64,000 bases of DNA, taken from NCBI GenBank assembly GCA_007644065.1, contig VJWN01000010.1, forward strand, positions 1,364,001 to 1,428,000. Reading direction: 5' to 3'. Position 1 is the stretch's first letter. Every line of letters starts with the position of its first letter. Shown one piece after another: positions 1-12,985 of this stretch. Origin of the DNA: Margaritispora aquatica. Taxonomy: Eukaryota; Ascomycota; Leotiomycetes; Helotiales; Discinellaceae. The notes beneath the pieces were generated by a model. That model searched no databases and was not told the origin of the DNA. It was given only the letters and a program-made list of their open reading frames with translations. The translations under genes were made by a program, and so were the position numbers.

Positions 1-2625
1 GTTCCTGTACCGTGGGGATTGCATTGGCTTATTTAGCCTGTAAAGTATTCCTGAAGTCCTACCAAAAGACTCCGACGTCATTGAGTTAGAGGAGCACCAG
101 TCCAAAAAGTTGAATGAATTGAAGGCCAACCACTTGGCCAGAATTTACCTCAGCGTCAAAATGAAGCCACCTCTAGATAGGTTTAGTATAGTGGATAATG
201 AGATCAACGATAGATTCGACGATGAGAAGGCAAATTGCTAGATCCTGAGTACCGTAGCACACCTCGCCTACTTGCTATATTGTCATCAATACAAGAAGAT
301 GACTAAAAAATGCGAGGCGATTGTATCGACACAACGCTGATATACTCAATGATTCTGTAAGTATGTGTTGTCAGGCCGCCCCACTAAGAGCAGTTGGAGG
401 TGAACAGAGCACAAGCTAACTTGGAGAATATCAGGTTTGTCTAGTATTTGAGATTGATATTCTCTAGCAGAACTTACAGGAACAATTTCAAATTGTGAGT
501 CATTGGACGTTATTACCATCCGATGTTGGAAAATGCACATTGCTGTCACCATTCTTGGAATTTGCAACAGCTCTTGGGATTCGAAACACTTGCTGACACC
601 GGATACGACATCGAACTGCCGCTGTCACCTAGTCTATCGAGAGAAAAAAAGCACCCAAGTTTATTGTCAACTCACTAATGACACAAGGACCAAAGCACGG
701 GCAGTGTCTTTTCGAAGTCGAATCAAGTGATCAAGGTTGTGTGCTCTTGGCTAAAGCAAGTGTGACTTTGGAATTTCGTTCTGTACTTGCACGGCCTATT
801 CTCAGCTGAGATGAGTCGTCTTGGCTGTCAGACTGCCCACAAATGTTTGTTTTGTTTTGGCTACACGTAACCAGTATCAAGAGAGTAATGACGAAGCTGT
901 CACTTCCTCAAACCTTCTCAAGATGTTTCCAAAGATCGCGAATTTTGATGCGCATTTTTTGTCTTGCGTTTAATGTTCTTGGACGAGATTGATCTTGCAA
1001 TTGGACGACTTTTATTTTCTTTTCTGTGATCGGACAAGCGATTATATGGTATTCAGATAGTGGCTGTGCTATGCATAGATTGATCTCGCTGTCTTAGTCA
1101 TCCAATTGGCCACTGTCTTGAGATCATTCTTGTCATGAGAAGATCCGTCATTGGATTTGTTCAGCCTTGTGCTTCATGGAAGGTTCTCAATCAAGGTCTC
1201 AGTGGAGCTAAAGATGTCCATGCGAGAAGTCCTCACTGGACAAAGCCAATAGATTACCCCTGAAGCTAGCACTGAACAATACCGCCTTAGCTTGCGTCGC
1301 CGTTATCTCTCAACAGAAAGAGGATTTTACACATAAAACTTACTTTATCTCTGGTTAACTGTCAGGTTAAAGCAAGAGCTCCTTTTGATGCACGGAGACA
1401 GATCTTCCTTCCTTATCTTCCAGCGTGGATATCTGTCATCTTGGTTTGATCTTGCCATTCTTTGAAAGTCTGGGCAGGATGAAGTGGCCTATGGCATCGT
1501 TAATATTGCCCACGCTTTTAGAAAGATATCCAATCACAAGGTGATACTCCTTTTGTACACATCTCACATCTCAGGCTGGAGGGCCTGGCAACCGGCGAAC
1601 CACAGCCGATATCGTCCCCGGAAGCAGCTTGATCCTCTACAGGCTTGCAGGCAAGACACGAGGCTCTGGGTACACAAAATATGGGGGGCACGATCACGGA
1701 CAACGGACAAGGAGTGCGGTGTCACTGTTTGTGCATGGGTGAAGGAAGGGTTGAAGAGGCATGAATGGACTGATAGCTCTTATCGCTGACCAGATAAAGC
1801 CGATAAAGCTGAATGTTTGCCATCATGCCCCTCCTTTATGCACCTCCACTGCTACTGCATGCTTCCCTTCCTTCCCTTCCCCATTCCTGGCTGAGAGCGG
1901 ATGTGTTTGAATGGATCCTGATTCTTACATGTTGGATTGTCATCTGTGTTGAACCATAATAGGGGTGATTGTCACCACGAAACACCGGTTCACTGTCTTG
2001 TGTGCACGGAAGTACATGGACATGTACACGAGGATTACCAAGAACCATTCGATCTCACCTTCACTTCCGACCAAGACAGAAACCTTTTCGACTCCCACCT
2101 TACCTTTCTGAGTAAAGTGTGGCTCGTGACATCACACAAATTGGGACTGACACCACAATCACTGGTTCGTCCCGCCTAGACCTTGTCTCGAAATCGTTAG
2201 TCTCTTGGTTCCTTCTCTTGAAGACGAATTTTCTGAAGTTAAGAAAAATCAACAGACAACTGCTTTCTTCTCCCCAACAACTTCGTCTTCACGCACTACT
2301 AATTTCTTATACCATCAACTGAACCGAATCAATTAACTCAATTCTCACATTCCATCTGCCATATGGAATAATCAATTGTTTCCATATACCCTGGTTGCTC
2401 AGGTTCCAATGAGGTAAGCTTAAAACGCCGTTCACACAGCCCAGCTTTTTCCTGACAACGATCTCCAGCTAGCCCTGTTTCTCGTTCTCCGGTGCGGCCA
2501 CACATGGATCATTGTTCCACAAGTGTCTCTCCTGCAGCGCATTCGACTGGTCGGTCTCCGACAGCCTTGCAGAAAGCGGGCCCTTTCCAGATTATATTTT
2601 TGGGTCCTGATTTAAAGCTGTTCCA
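1..2625. other. Gene-poor left flank, promoter side of the PFK2 gene
   Basis: No gene model could be supported across this stretch apart from the short remnant at 50-305 listed separately. All frames are interrupted often, and none of the short open stretches resembles a known family. The last 500 bases (about 2100-2600) are rich in C and T, as expected for a fungal promoter and 5' leader, and precede the ATG at 2626. Confidence 0.6.
50..305 (+). pseudogene. Short degenerate coding remnant at the window edge
   Basis: One frame from about 50 to 241 reads through 63 residues of non-repetitive, protein-like composition, with charged helical stretches such as EEHQSKKLNELKANHLARIY, and then meets TAG at 239-241. 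A shift of one base at that point reopens a frame that continues as DPEYRSTPRLLAILSSIQEDD to a stop near 303. This is what a broken gene would look like. The family is not recognised, and the left end is cut by the window, so the remnant could also be the 3' end of a gene or a transposon whose body lies outside. Confidence 0.3.
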
Positions 2626-5193
2626 ATGGCTTCCTCCACCAAGGTGCAACAGCCAGACAAGAGTAAGTTACATCTCCACCCGTCCATAATTCTTCTCCAT
2701 CTACGAGACTAAAAGTTTAATCTACTGACACATCTAACCTGAAGGCGAAAAGCTCGAACCTACTGAGGTTACGAGTGCTGGTCTTCCTGGTGCGAAGAGC
2801 GGAAAGCACAGCGAAATCGCGAAATCCGCGATCCTTAGGGCAATGTCCAAATCTCCTACCCCTCCGACGCCTCCGTCCCCAACAGATGTTCATGGACAAA
2901 CAGGCAAACCAGGAAATCAATCCATATCATTTAACAACTTCCTCGCACCTCCTCCTACGGCCAACTCTCTCGCTCTTGCTTTGATGGCTGCAAAGATGAG
3001 TCAAACGGAAGGCACTTCCCCAAACCATGGCGACCATACACCACCAAGTGCAACATCAACTGCACCCGGATCTCCTAGAATGTAAGTTCAATGCCTTTCA
3101 GTCGGTTTGCGAAATTTCTTTGGAGGATACCATCGCGAAGCAAATCCATTGTAGCCTTTTTCTTGTCTCAAAACCACTCCTTACTCGATACACAACATTT
3201 CACCTTTAACTTGGGTAGTGGCTAATCTGGCTACAGTCGACCTATGCGTCAGAACTCTGGAACGACAACACCAAGAGTTAGACCACCAGCTACCACTCTG
3301 AACATTCCCGGCATGACTAGCTCCAAAATCTCTCCAGATGGCAAGATTGCAGAGCGCGACGTGGGCTCAAAATGTGCCCTTCTTATGGTCGGTCTGCCAG
3401 CCAGAGGCAAATCATACATCACAAAGAAGATCTACAGGTATCTTAGGTGGCAACAGCACAACAGCAGAATCTTCAATGTTGGTAATCGGCGACGAGATGC
3501 TGCTAGTGGAAACAACCCAGGGTCTCCTCCGGCTTCACCAGGAAAGGATGCTGATGGGACCACTATCTCGGAGGTGATGGATGTTACCACACAAGCAGCA
3601 CACATTTTACTTAACGGTGTTGACCCTATGGCTGAGTCGGGTCTTCCGAGCGCCGAGAATATGGAGCAATCCGCAGAGTTTTTTGATCCTCGAAATGAGC
3701 GTGCCTCTCGCATTCGCGATCAAGTTGCTATGGCTACATGCGACGAGATGCTTGATTTCCTTCTTAAGGAAGGTGGATCTGTTGGTATTCTTGATGCCAC
3801 CAACAGCACCATTGAACGCCGCAAAGCTCTTTATGACCACATCAAGGCTCGTGAGCCCAAGCTTAATATTCTCTTCATAGAGAGCGTCTGCGAAGACCCA
3901 AAAGTGAGTTTGGCAAATCTACGGTGAAATCACAAAACTGACAATTTTCAGTTACTTGAAGCAAATATGCACTTAAAGCTGCGAGGTCCTGATTATAAGG
4001 GCAAGGATCCTAAGAGCTCTCTTGAAGATTTTAAGAAGAGAATCGCTGCTTACGAATCTGCATATGTTCCCCTAGGAAGGTTCGAGGAAGACAATAATAT
4101 GCAGTACATCAAGATGATTGATGTTGGTCGAAAGTTCATTCATCATCGTGTGCAGGGGTTTCTTGCAATTGGTATTGCAAACTATCTGAACAGCTTTAAC
4201 CTTTCACCGCGTCAGATTTGGCTTACCCGCCATGGTACCTCTCAAGATAATCTCGAGAATCGGATTGGAGGCAACTCACACTTGATTGAAGAAGGGGATG
4301 ACTTCAGCACGGCTCTGTACAACCTCGTTAATCAAAAGAGGCAGGAATGGGAAGATGATCAGAGGCAGCGTATTATGAACGCAGATCACCTTCCTTTATC
4401 TCCTGGAGATCGTACTCCTCCCTATCCAGAGCTGTTCAACGACCTCGAAGAGAAAAACTTCTGTGTTTGGACATCAATGCTCAATCGCAGCATTGAGACT
4501 GCGAAACACTTTCAGGACGACGAAAATTACGATGTTAAGGCATGGGGTCCTTTGAAAGAACTTGATGCTGGCGATTTTGAAGGCATGACTTACCAAGATA
4601 TCCGAGCCAAGTTCCCTGAAGAATTCGCAAAACGGAAAGCTAACAAACTGAACTATGTTTATCCAGGAGTTGGTGGTGAAAGTTATCTGCAGGTCATTGC
4701 TAGACTTCGCGAGATAATTCGAGAACTGGAGCGCATCAAGGATCATGTACTGATCATTGGGCACCGTTCTGTGTGTCGGGTGCTGATGGCATATTTTATG
4801 GATCTTCCCCCTTCTGACATAGCTGGGCTTGACATTCCACTTGGCATGGTCGTTAACATCGAGCCGAAGCCGTATGGCATGGAATGTCATGCCTACAAGT
4901 ACAATGAGTCCACAGGATCATTTGACGAAGTCCGAGACTACGATCCACACAAGCAAGCTGTCGACGACGGTCCCGAATGCAAGCCTCGTATGCCCAGTCC
5001 GATTGAAGCCCCTCTCGAACTTCTTCCACTTCCAGTCAAATTACCTCTGGAGATTCGAGCTCCGGATGATCGCACAGCAAGTGGCACATGCATTAATGGT
5101 ATCCATCCTACTGTTAAGGAAGTCTCATACTCCAAACTCTGCCACTGTTCTCAGGAAAACACTCCTGGTTCTCAAGCGGCCCCTAGATGCTGA
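2626..5193 (+). CDS. 6-phosphofructo-2-kinase / fructose-2,6-bisphosphatase
   Basis: Bifunctional cytosolic enzyme that makes and removes fructose 2,6-bisphosphate, the allosteric signal balancing glycolysis and gluconeogenesis. Proposed exons are 2626-2662, 2745-3081, 3237-3903 and 3952-5193, giving 760 residues with every join in frame. Residues 1 to about 165 form a Ser/Pro/Thr-rich extension, likely disordered and possibly phosphorylated. The kinase domain follows with a P-loop GLPARGKS at 177-184. The phosphatase half begins near residue 430 with the histidine motif TRHGTSQDN (His 441), followed by RIGG, ELDAGDFEGMTYQDI and IIGHRSVCR, so both catalytic centres look intact. The protein is longer than animal isoforms (about 450-530 residues) because of the N-terminal extension and a Pro-rich tail. 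The ATG at 2626 is chosen because exon 1 joins in frame through a GTAAGT donor. Family assignment is secure; small splice details are by eye. Confidence 0.93.
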
Positions 5194-6313
5194 TTAATTT
5201 GTTGGTGGTTGCTGGTGTTCATACGAATCAGCCTATCAAACACTCATGTTCTTCTCTACAAAAACTCGGTTCTAGTCTCAGCAAGATTAAAGACTTACGA
5301 GCACCATTGGCGAATATTCCACTCTTTCATGTGGCAGGCGTATCCGAGTTCTGAAATCATTCTATGGAGTTTTTTTTTTTGTTGAAGGGGTCGGTTTTTT
5401 GACAGGATTTATGATGGGGGCGTTTTGGGATTCTGCATAGTGATGGGTTTTTACACAACACAGCAGCATGTACACTATGGGATGGCTGGTTTTCATGACA
5501 TGGAGTCGTGGGCTTGTAGAGGACTGGGTTTGCTCATTTTATACCCCGAAAGGCCTCCACAATCAAAAGCCTCATAACGAACCTTTGTAAGAATATAGAG
5601 AGAGAGAGAGAGGGTTGAGCTACAGAGCTTAATTCAGCTACCAATACAACATAATACCACCCTCCATGTTTTCCCTATATTATATTAATTTTTTTTGGTA
5701 ACGAGTCGAACATGAGAGTAGCTAATACTATCAGCTCCTGTAATTCTTCTTGATCCTTCTATTCGCATTGTTTCCTGTAAGGCTAATTGAGATATCTACT
5801 ACACTGTCTAAGCATGAACTGTGGTTGCCTCACTTGATGTTCTCCCAAGTTCTCTAGCACAGTAGCATAGTCCCTTTGTCCTCAGCCATCAATCACCACC
5901 CAAACTTTGCATTCCAAGGATAGTCACAAAGAGCTATAAAATACCAAACGGTCGATGGACTATTTCCTTGGGCGAAGAGTTCTCTATCGCCGCAATTGGT
6001 GACTGAAAACCTTCCACCCCTGCTCGTTGGATTTCATCAGCCTTGTAAGTCCAGGATTCGCAGACAGAAATGACGAAATCCGTCTTTCTTCCCCCTCCAT
6101 CGCTTTGTCCTTGTTTTGAGAGGGTATCTAAGGCAGGTGTAGCACCATCTGACACACTCAAAGGCCCTTTCAGCGCGCTGTCGCCAACAAAATCCCTCCT
6201 CCCTTCTCCATTCTCAGCCTTGCAGATTCGGATCTGCCACCCACCACCTCCACGGAACCCCTCTCTTCCAACCTCGAAAGCCGTATAGGAGCTGCCATTC
6301 ACGTCTGCTGAAC
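5194..6313. other. Intergenic spacer between the PFK2 and RNase H genes
   Basis: Holds the 3' untranslated part of the PFK2 gene and the promoter of the RNase H gene, which lies in the same direction. A T run near 5370-5380 and a short GA repeat near 5598-5614 are visible. No convincing coding frame is present on either strand. Confidence 0.6.
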
Positions 6314-7393
6314 ATGTCGACAGCTTCCAAGAAGCGCAAGCTCAATGGCGAAGAGGTCGTGAAGTACTACGCTGTGCGGGCGGGCAAAACGCCCGGTGTT
6401 TACAGGACATGGGCAGATTGTCAGGCAAATACTACGGGATTCAAAGGTGCTGCATGTGAGTTGCCTTTGCGATCTAAAGTTTTGCTTGATGACTATATTT
6501 GCTGATGATGTACTTTTCATGCAGACAAATCTTTCACTTCGGAACAAGATGCTAGAGACTTTGTGGCAGGCAAGCCAGTTGCCAGTTCGGCGGCTTCTGG
6601 ACAGCCAGGGAAATTCTACGGAGTTGCGATTGGACACACGCCTGGTGTCTACCTAGACTGGGACGAGGCCAAGGAGCAGGTGAAGGATATCAAGACGCCC
6701 AAGTACAAGCGGTTTGATACGAGGGCCGAGGCGGAGGAGTTTGTGCGTACCAAAGGGCAGAGTGTGAAAACGGATAAGACAAAGAGGAAAGCTGAACCGG
6801 CTGGGTCTAGTAAAGCTGCGGAGGAGCCTGTGGCTAAGAAGGCCAAGGTCACATCTTCAGCAAAAGGCAAAAGCAAGAGCAAGATCTTGCAAGTCCATAC
6901 CGATGGAAGCAGTCGAGGCAATGGCAGAGTGGGCGCCAAGGCAGGAGTTGGTGTTTTCTTCGGAGAAGACGATGATCGGTATGTGTTCAAGCTAGCTACT
7001 GTGCGGCCATTGATCTTACTAACTCGGTACAGCAATGTTTCAGAACCTTTAGAGGGACCTCGTCAAACGAATCAGCGAGCAGAACTAACGGCTATCCTAC
7101 GAGCACTGCAAATTGTCTCCAAAGGACAGAGCATGGAGATCATAACGGATAGCAGCTACTCGATCAATTGCTGCACGGTATGGGTGACTAGCTGGATGAA
7201 GAATAACTGGAGGACGTCGACGGGGAAGGAAGTCGAGAATAAGGATCTGGTGGAGCCCATCAAGGAGCTCCTGGATGAGAGGGAAGCAATGGGCGTGGAG
7301 ACGACGCTTACTTGGGTCAAGGGACACAGCAATGATCCAGGAAACGAGGCAGCAGACAGACTTGCCGTTGCTGGAGCTATGATGCATCTTTGA
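6314..7393 (+). CDS. rnh1: Ribonuclease H1 with two hybrid-binding domains
   Basis: Endonuclease that cuts the RNA strand of RNA:DNA hybrids, as in R-loops and replication primers. Exons 6314-6455, 6525-6978 and 7033-7393 join in frame to 318 residues. Two copies of the N-terminal hybrid-binding (caulimovirus VI/viroplasmin-like) domain lie near residues 17-60 and 77-123, each with a KxYxV start and a TPGVY core. A Lys-rich linker with AKKAKV could act as a nuclear localisation signal. The catalytic domain from about residue 168 keeps the acidic residues: Asp 174 in VHTDGSS, Glu in QRAELTAI, Asp in IITDSSYS, and the late WVKGHSNDPGNEAADRLA segment with its His and Asp. The 54-nt second intron is a multiple of three without a stop, so an unspliced reading also stays open. 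The protein break it would introduce, and its consensus ends, favour splicing. Confidence 0.93.
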
Positions 7394-8262
7394 TTGAGAA
7401 GGATAAGAATGATACCACTATGTTTGCAAATTGGAGTTGGAAGCACTTTTTTCTGTGCATGAGGAATTGTTCTAGGATCGGAGGGATATCCGGGTTGTAC
7501 AATAGGTACTGTTGGGGCTATGGCTTGGCCAGGCCGTAGGTATGGGAGGTCTAATACCCAAGTGTTTATTAGTTTGTCAAGTCATGATCTTCCCTCGAGG
7601 ATGAAGTTTCATGGGAGTTACAGTTAAGACCTTAACAGAGTTGGTCTGGCTTATTGCAGAGGTTTATTGCAAAACAGTCATTTAGCTAATTATGAGACAA
7701 GACTTCCAAACTTGCTTCTCATAATGTACATGATATCTTTAGTGAATCGGCTTATGGGCGGAAAGAATATACTAGAAATTTTCACACACCTCAAGCTATT
7801 CGCCTGCTATTACTTTGTTTTGCTGCTGGTCGCACGGGCCACTTCTACTTGGCCCATTACTACATTTTTCGAGAAGCTGGATTTGCCCAAACTCACTCAC
7901 ATTTTCACCTTCAAAACCAGCTGTTGTGTAAAATTTCACGAATCATCGAGAAGGCACTCACCTATTCGAGCTCGCACCTACTTTTCGTATCCCTCATTTA
8001 CAGACCGATTTCCTCTTACAAATTGGTGTCGCCTACGTATCTATCGTGGCGGTCCTCTCTCCGGCCTCAGAAGTCGCTATCTCACTTTCAAATGATTCAA
8101 TAACATTAAGCCCACCTCCTCCATACCCGAGACCTCAATTGCCTCTTAGAAGCAGTGAGGACGATACCGGATACACTTAGTCACTTCCATTGACAAGTGA
8201 ACATATACTGTGTTTCCTGAGTATTGGAGCCTAACTTTGGCTGTGCAAGATAACCGGTCACA
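7394..8262. other. Intergenic spacer upstream of the Na+/H+ antiporter gene
   Basis: AT-leaning spacer carrying the 3' end of the RNase H transcript and the antiporter promoter. The only longer open frame, near 7667-8095, has no recognisable domain and is not called. No repeats of note. Confidence 0.55.
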
Positions 8263-10251
8263 ATGCCTACTCTAGCTGTTACCAATTTCAATATAGTGTG
8301 CTCCGTACTTGGAGGCTTCATCACACTCTTCGGACTCGTATCCTACTTGTTCAAAGAAAAGTTCTATCTCTCTGAAGCTCGTGCGTCACCATTCTACTTA
8401 CCCTTCCTGCACCCTGGACGCCCTTGCTAATGCTGTCAACCAGTCATATCTCTCGTTGCGGGGGTCATCTTCTCACCCCATGCGACGAACTTCGTCAAAC
8501 CACTCGAGTATACTGGCTCCCAGGCCAACCTCAATGCTGTGACTCTGTATTTCAGCCGTCTAGTCTTGGGAGTGCAATTGGTCTTGGCTGGCGTGCAGCT
8601 GCCAAGTCGGTACCTGCAATTAGAATGGAAGCCTCTGGCCCTCCTTCTTGGCCCGGTCATGACTATCATGTGGATCGCGAGCAGTCTGATTATCTGGGGC
8701 ATGGTGCCAAATCTGCCCTTTTTGCATGCTCTGGCCATAGCAGCTTGCATCACGCCTACGGATCCGGTCTTATCGAATAGCATTGTCAAAGGCAAGTTTG
8801 CTGACAAGAACGTGCCCAAGGATCTCCAGAAGATTATCATTGCCGAGTCGGGTGCTAATGATGGGCTCGGCTATCCGTTCCTCTTTCTGGCGTTGTATCT
8901 CATCAAGTATACTGGTGGGGGCTATGAAGGAGGTGCTTCGAAAGCTATGGGTCTGTGGTTTGGTGAGACATGGGGCTATACTATCGTCTTGAGTGTTGTG
9001 TATGGTGCTGTGGTGGGGTGGATCGCAAAGGAATTGCTTCACTGGGCGGAAGAGAAGAAGTTTGTCGACAGGGAAAGCTTCCTGGTGTTTGCAATTACAT
9101 TGGCTCTTTTCATTGTAGGAACATGTGGAATGATTGGAAGTGATGGTATGTGTTTCTCGCTTCATACAGATGCTCTAGAGAGATGTCTTGGTGTCTGGCT
9201 CCTACTTGAAATTCCTAAACTTGCATCGAATATATTCTGACATTTGTAGATGTGCTTGCTTGCTTTATCGCTGGCAATGCTTTCACCTGGGATGACTGGT
9301 TTCGACTAGAAACCTTGGACGACTCATTGCAACCCACGATTGATATGCTTCTTAATCTGTCTATTTTCATCTGGTTCGGTGCTATTTGTCCGTGGGCCAT
9401 GTTTGCGCACAACGATGTCATTCCACTCTACAGACTCATTTTTCTTGGACTTCTAATCCTTCTACTTAGGTGAGTTACCTATATAGTGCTTCTCCACTCT
9501 CTTTCAAGCTAACACAATTCAGACGCCTGCCAATTGTGTTTGCCCTCCACAAACTCATTCACCAAATCGAGGAGAAACGCCAAGCGATTTTCGTTGGCTT
9601 TTTTGGTCCCATTGGTGTTTCTGCTATCTTTTACTTGTACATCAGCCTTGAGTTTCTTGAAACAATAAAGGTTGATGGCGAGCAGCGTGAAGATGCACAT
9701 CAACTGGCCGAGACCCTTATGGTGGTTGTTTGGTTCTTAGCGGTCTGTAGTATTGTAAGCTTTTCATTCCCAATCCTAACACTTACTTGAACTGATAAAT
9801 ATCAAAGGTCGTCCACGGTCTTTCCATCCCGCTTGGGAAACTTGGCTTCTTCCTCCCACGTACACTTTCACGGGCATTCACCTCGCAATCACGAGATGAC
9901 GAGCCTGACTCCTTCCACACGAGCGATCGCGCGCGATTTTCCAACGGTGGCATCCTGCGCGAGCGCAGGAAGAAGCGCAACACCGGTTCGGGGCAACAGT
10001 CTCAATCTTCCACACCGCCGTTCTCCACGAATGCTTCATCCACCAGACCTATTTTCAAGATTGGGGGGACTGTGATTCGTGGCGAGGGAAGTGGGAGTGG
10101 GAATGCTACCGAGGACTCGGCACCTGTAGTGCTGGGGGATATGGAGAGACCACGCACACCTCCAGCTATTAGAACACAGAGGACTATTAAGTTTCCTGAT
10201 GAGGATGAGGTTACTGTTGCTGCTGATGGTGACGGAGCTGGGGGGAGGTAG
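8263..10251 (+). CDS. nha1: Na+/H+ antiporter (CPA1, fungal Nha1/Sod2 type)
   Basis: Polytopic plasma-membrane antiporter that exports Na+ (often also K+) in exchange for protons, controlling salt tolerance and cytosolic pH. Exons 8263-8380, 8444-9145, 9250-9469, 9523-9754 and 9808-10251 give 571 residues with all phases matching. The N-terminal part is a series of hydrophobic segments. The motif ITPTDPVL (Asp 146) and GANDGLGYPF (Asn-Asp at 178-179) are the ion-binding signature of the CPA1 fungal branch. The conserved CFIAGNAFTWDDWF segment follows. The hydrophilic tail from about residue 425 is Ser/Arg-rich and contains RERRKKRN and a late IKFPDEDE stretch, shorter than the very long tail of yeast Nha1. 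Ion preference cannot be decided from sequence. Confidence 0.93.
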
Positions 10252-12938
10252 GAGAGAGGTGGGAGTTAGAGAGGTTGGGTGCTTGGGTGCTCGGTCGTGG
10301 GGGAGATTGTGGGGTGCGTAGTGCCGGGTGCGGAAAGTAGAGGAGTGGCGGGGGTTGATTTTTGTGCTTTTTGCTCCTACATCATGATATTTCCATTCAA
10401 GTGGTTTTCTTTCTCATATAGATTGCTTGGTATAGCGCTAGAAGTATAGGCATTGCACATCTGGGGTTTTTGTTTCTAGTATTATCAACTCAGACAGCTG
10501 TTGGGACGACTGATTCAAGATTACGATTTTATCACTGCAGCTTTGACGAACGTGAGATGAGGGTATGAGCGAGTTTAATGAATGAAGGCTTTTTCCCAAA
10601 GTGAGGAGGCACAGAGAACTTCGAACAGCAGAACTCTTTGTCCGATCGCGATCTTTTTATGCACTCCCACGAAGCGAGCGCTGTTTTTAGACTGTCGAGC
10701 GGAGATGACGCCGAAACGCTCTTTGTTACGCCACTAGGCAGGAAAAGCCGTTATAGTACCAGGGAGGGTATTTTGATTGGTAACTGGCAATCGATGAATG
10801 GTGAATGGTGAGTGCGTGAGTGCGTGTGAGCACTTCACAGGTAAGAGGAGGAGGTAGGAGGAGAATGAGGAGATTGGGTTTCTGGGTGCGGCCGTACACT
10901 ACCTATCATTGCTTTTGAGGTGCAGTGCAATACAGTGAGATGCAGTGCAGTGAAGTGAAGTGAAGTGAGGTGGAGTGGGAAGGGACTGAACCGGATCGAA
11001 TATTCCTTGATGTGATGATGCAGAAGTCGACGTGTCTTGCAAGAAACCGTTGAAGTGTGTTGCTCTAGTTGGATGAAGGGAGTCACGGCGGCGTTCTCGA
11101 GATTTGAGTTACGCTGTCCAGTGTCCATGTGTGCAAATTGTCACGATGTTGTGCTACCAATACGTCGCGCGGCTATCTAATTTTTGGGGGGTGTATGTAT
11201 GTTATGTACGGATGTAACCTCTTCTCGCGTTTGATGGATGCGTGGCTGGATGGGGGTTTACGCATGCATACTTTAGGCGCTTTTTGAGGGGTGCATTGTT
11301 TACATACGCTTTGAGGTGCTTGAAGTGTTCAAGAGATGTAGATGCTATACGCATTGAATGGTGAATTGAGGATGGAAGGGTTGAAAAGCAGTGCCTGTCT
11401 TTACATAAGGTAAGTAAGTAGGTAGGTATCTTGACAGTAGTGATAGCTGGGTACCTTAGTTGGCTCAGAGGCAACGAGAACCGAAGCTAGCTAGATAGAT
11501 GGCTTGGAGATACTTGATGTTGATGTAAGCTCGGTAAGGCTCCTCCTACATCCATGATAGTAGGCGAATATCGGGATGCCGAGTCCTTCAGGCCGAGAAA
11601 GAGAGAGAGAGAGGGTAGAAGCATACGCAATACAGTTCTGCTTCACATCCCGATCGGCTTTGTTTATCGGCACGTCTTTTGAGTGAGTTTGGAGGCGCGG
11701 GAAGGTCATGTAGATAGATAGATAGATAGACAAGTTTAGTTGGACCGTTCGTGTGCTTACCTACCTTACCTAAGGTACTGCCCTGCGTTCATGGCTGCAT
11801 ATAAGGTAGGCAGTCAGTCACGAGTGACCTCAAAGTAGGCCTTGCTGGGAAGTGATTGGAATTGAAAGAGAGTGAGGGAATAGTAATACCTAGCGAGACG
11901 ATGAAGAGGACGCGAGAGGAGAAAGATAGAGAAAGAAAGTGAGAAGGCTGTAAAAACTTGGTGAGTGGCATGCATGCATGGCTGAAAGTTGACCTGCATA
12001 CGCAAGGGGCACGGAAGGGGAATTTCGCCTCCCGGTGGCACAGGATGGGAATGCATGGCGTGTGGTGGTCGTCGTATTTGGACTCGAGAGTGGGATTCTG
12101 ATATCAGGATGTTTTTATTGTGTGGGTGGTGCAAGTACCGGTACTTTGGCTGGAGGTAGAGAATGGTGGGTGTTTGGGTCTGGGATGGGAACGTCGTCAT
12201 TTCTCGGCTAATGAGTTGTACGTCGGATTGATGGATGATGGATAGGAAGTGTATGATTGAGCTTCATTTTCTGGGAAGTTTTGAAAATTCATGATTATGT
12301 ATCAAATTTCGAGGTGTTTGGTGTATTGTGTTTGGACTTTTGATCTTTGATTGCTTCCAGTGTTTGAGAGCTCTGGTCAGTGGTAACACAGCTAAAGATA
12401 ACGAGACATGGCATACCTAAGAATAACCACACCTGCTTCAATTCCAAGCTGCGGCACCTTCAACCAGTAGCATGCAGACTGCAAATCTTCTCTCTTTCTC
12501 TCTCTTGATGATAGCGACTATGGAGAAGGATTAGGCGATTGCAAAGTTTCGAGCCAGAGGATACATCGATACAAGTACTCTCGCTCCACCACCAGCTTAT
12601 GCCTTGATATCTCAACAGTGAATACGTAATCCCGATGCAGTCAACGCTATTAGCCACCACGTTGCAAACTCGAAAACGGTGCAAGAATCCTGGTTCTTCA
12701 AAGGACCGAATCGAGAGATCTATGGTCGTAAGGCGCAACTAGAAGATAAGAAGGATAAGAAGTGCGATGCAGAGGATAGGGAGGAGGTGAAAGCGGGAGG
12801 ATACGGGGCTCGTCTGGCATAAGCGAGGAAGTAGTAAAGGCGACTAATGTACCATAGTGGAGGTCGGAGGTGGAAACCTTGGAGACTGGAGAAAGAGTTT
12901 TTGATAGTGAGGTTTCGTGCATTGCATGATGGGGACCG

Positions 12939-12985
12939 TGAGAGGTGAGAGGTGAGAGGTGAGTGGTGAGTGGTGAGTGGTGAAT
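12939..12985. repeat. Short tandem repeat, GTGAGAG and GTGAGTG units
   Basis: Seven-base units alternate from AGAGGTG to AGTGGTG over roughly 47 bases, about six copies in a row. It is a simple repeat in the gene-free spacer with no evidence of function. Confidence 0.8.
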
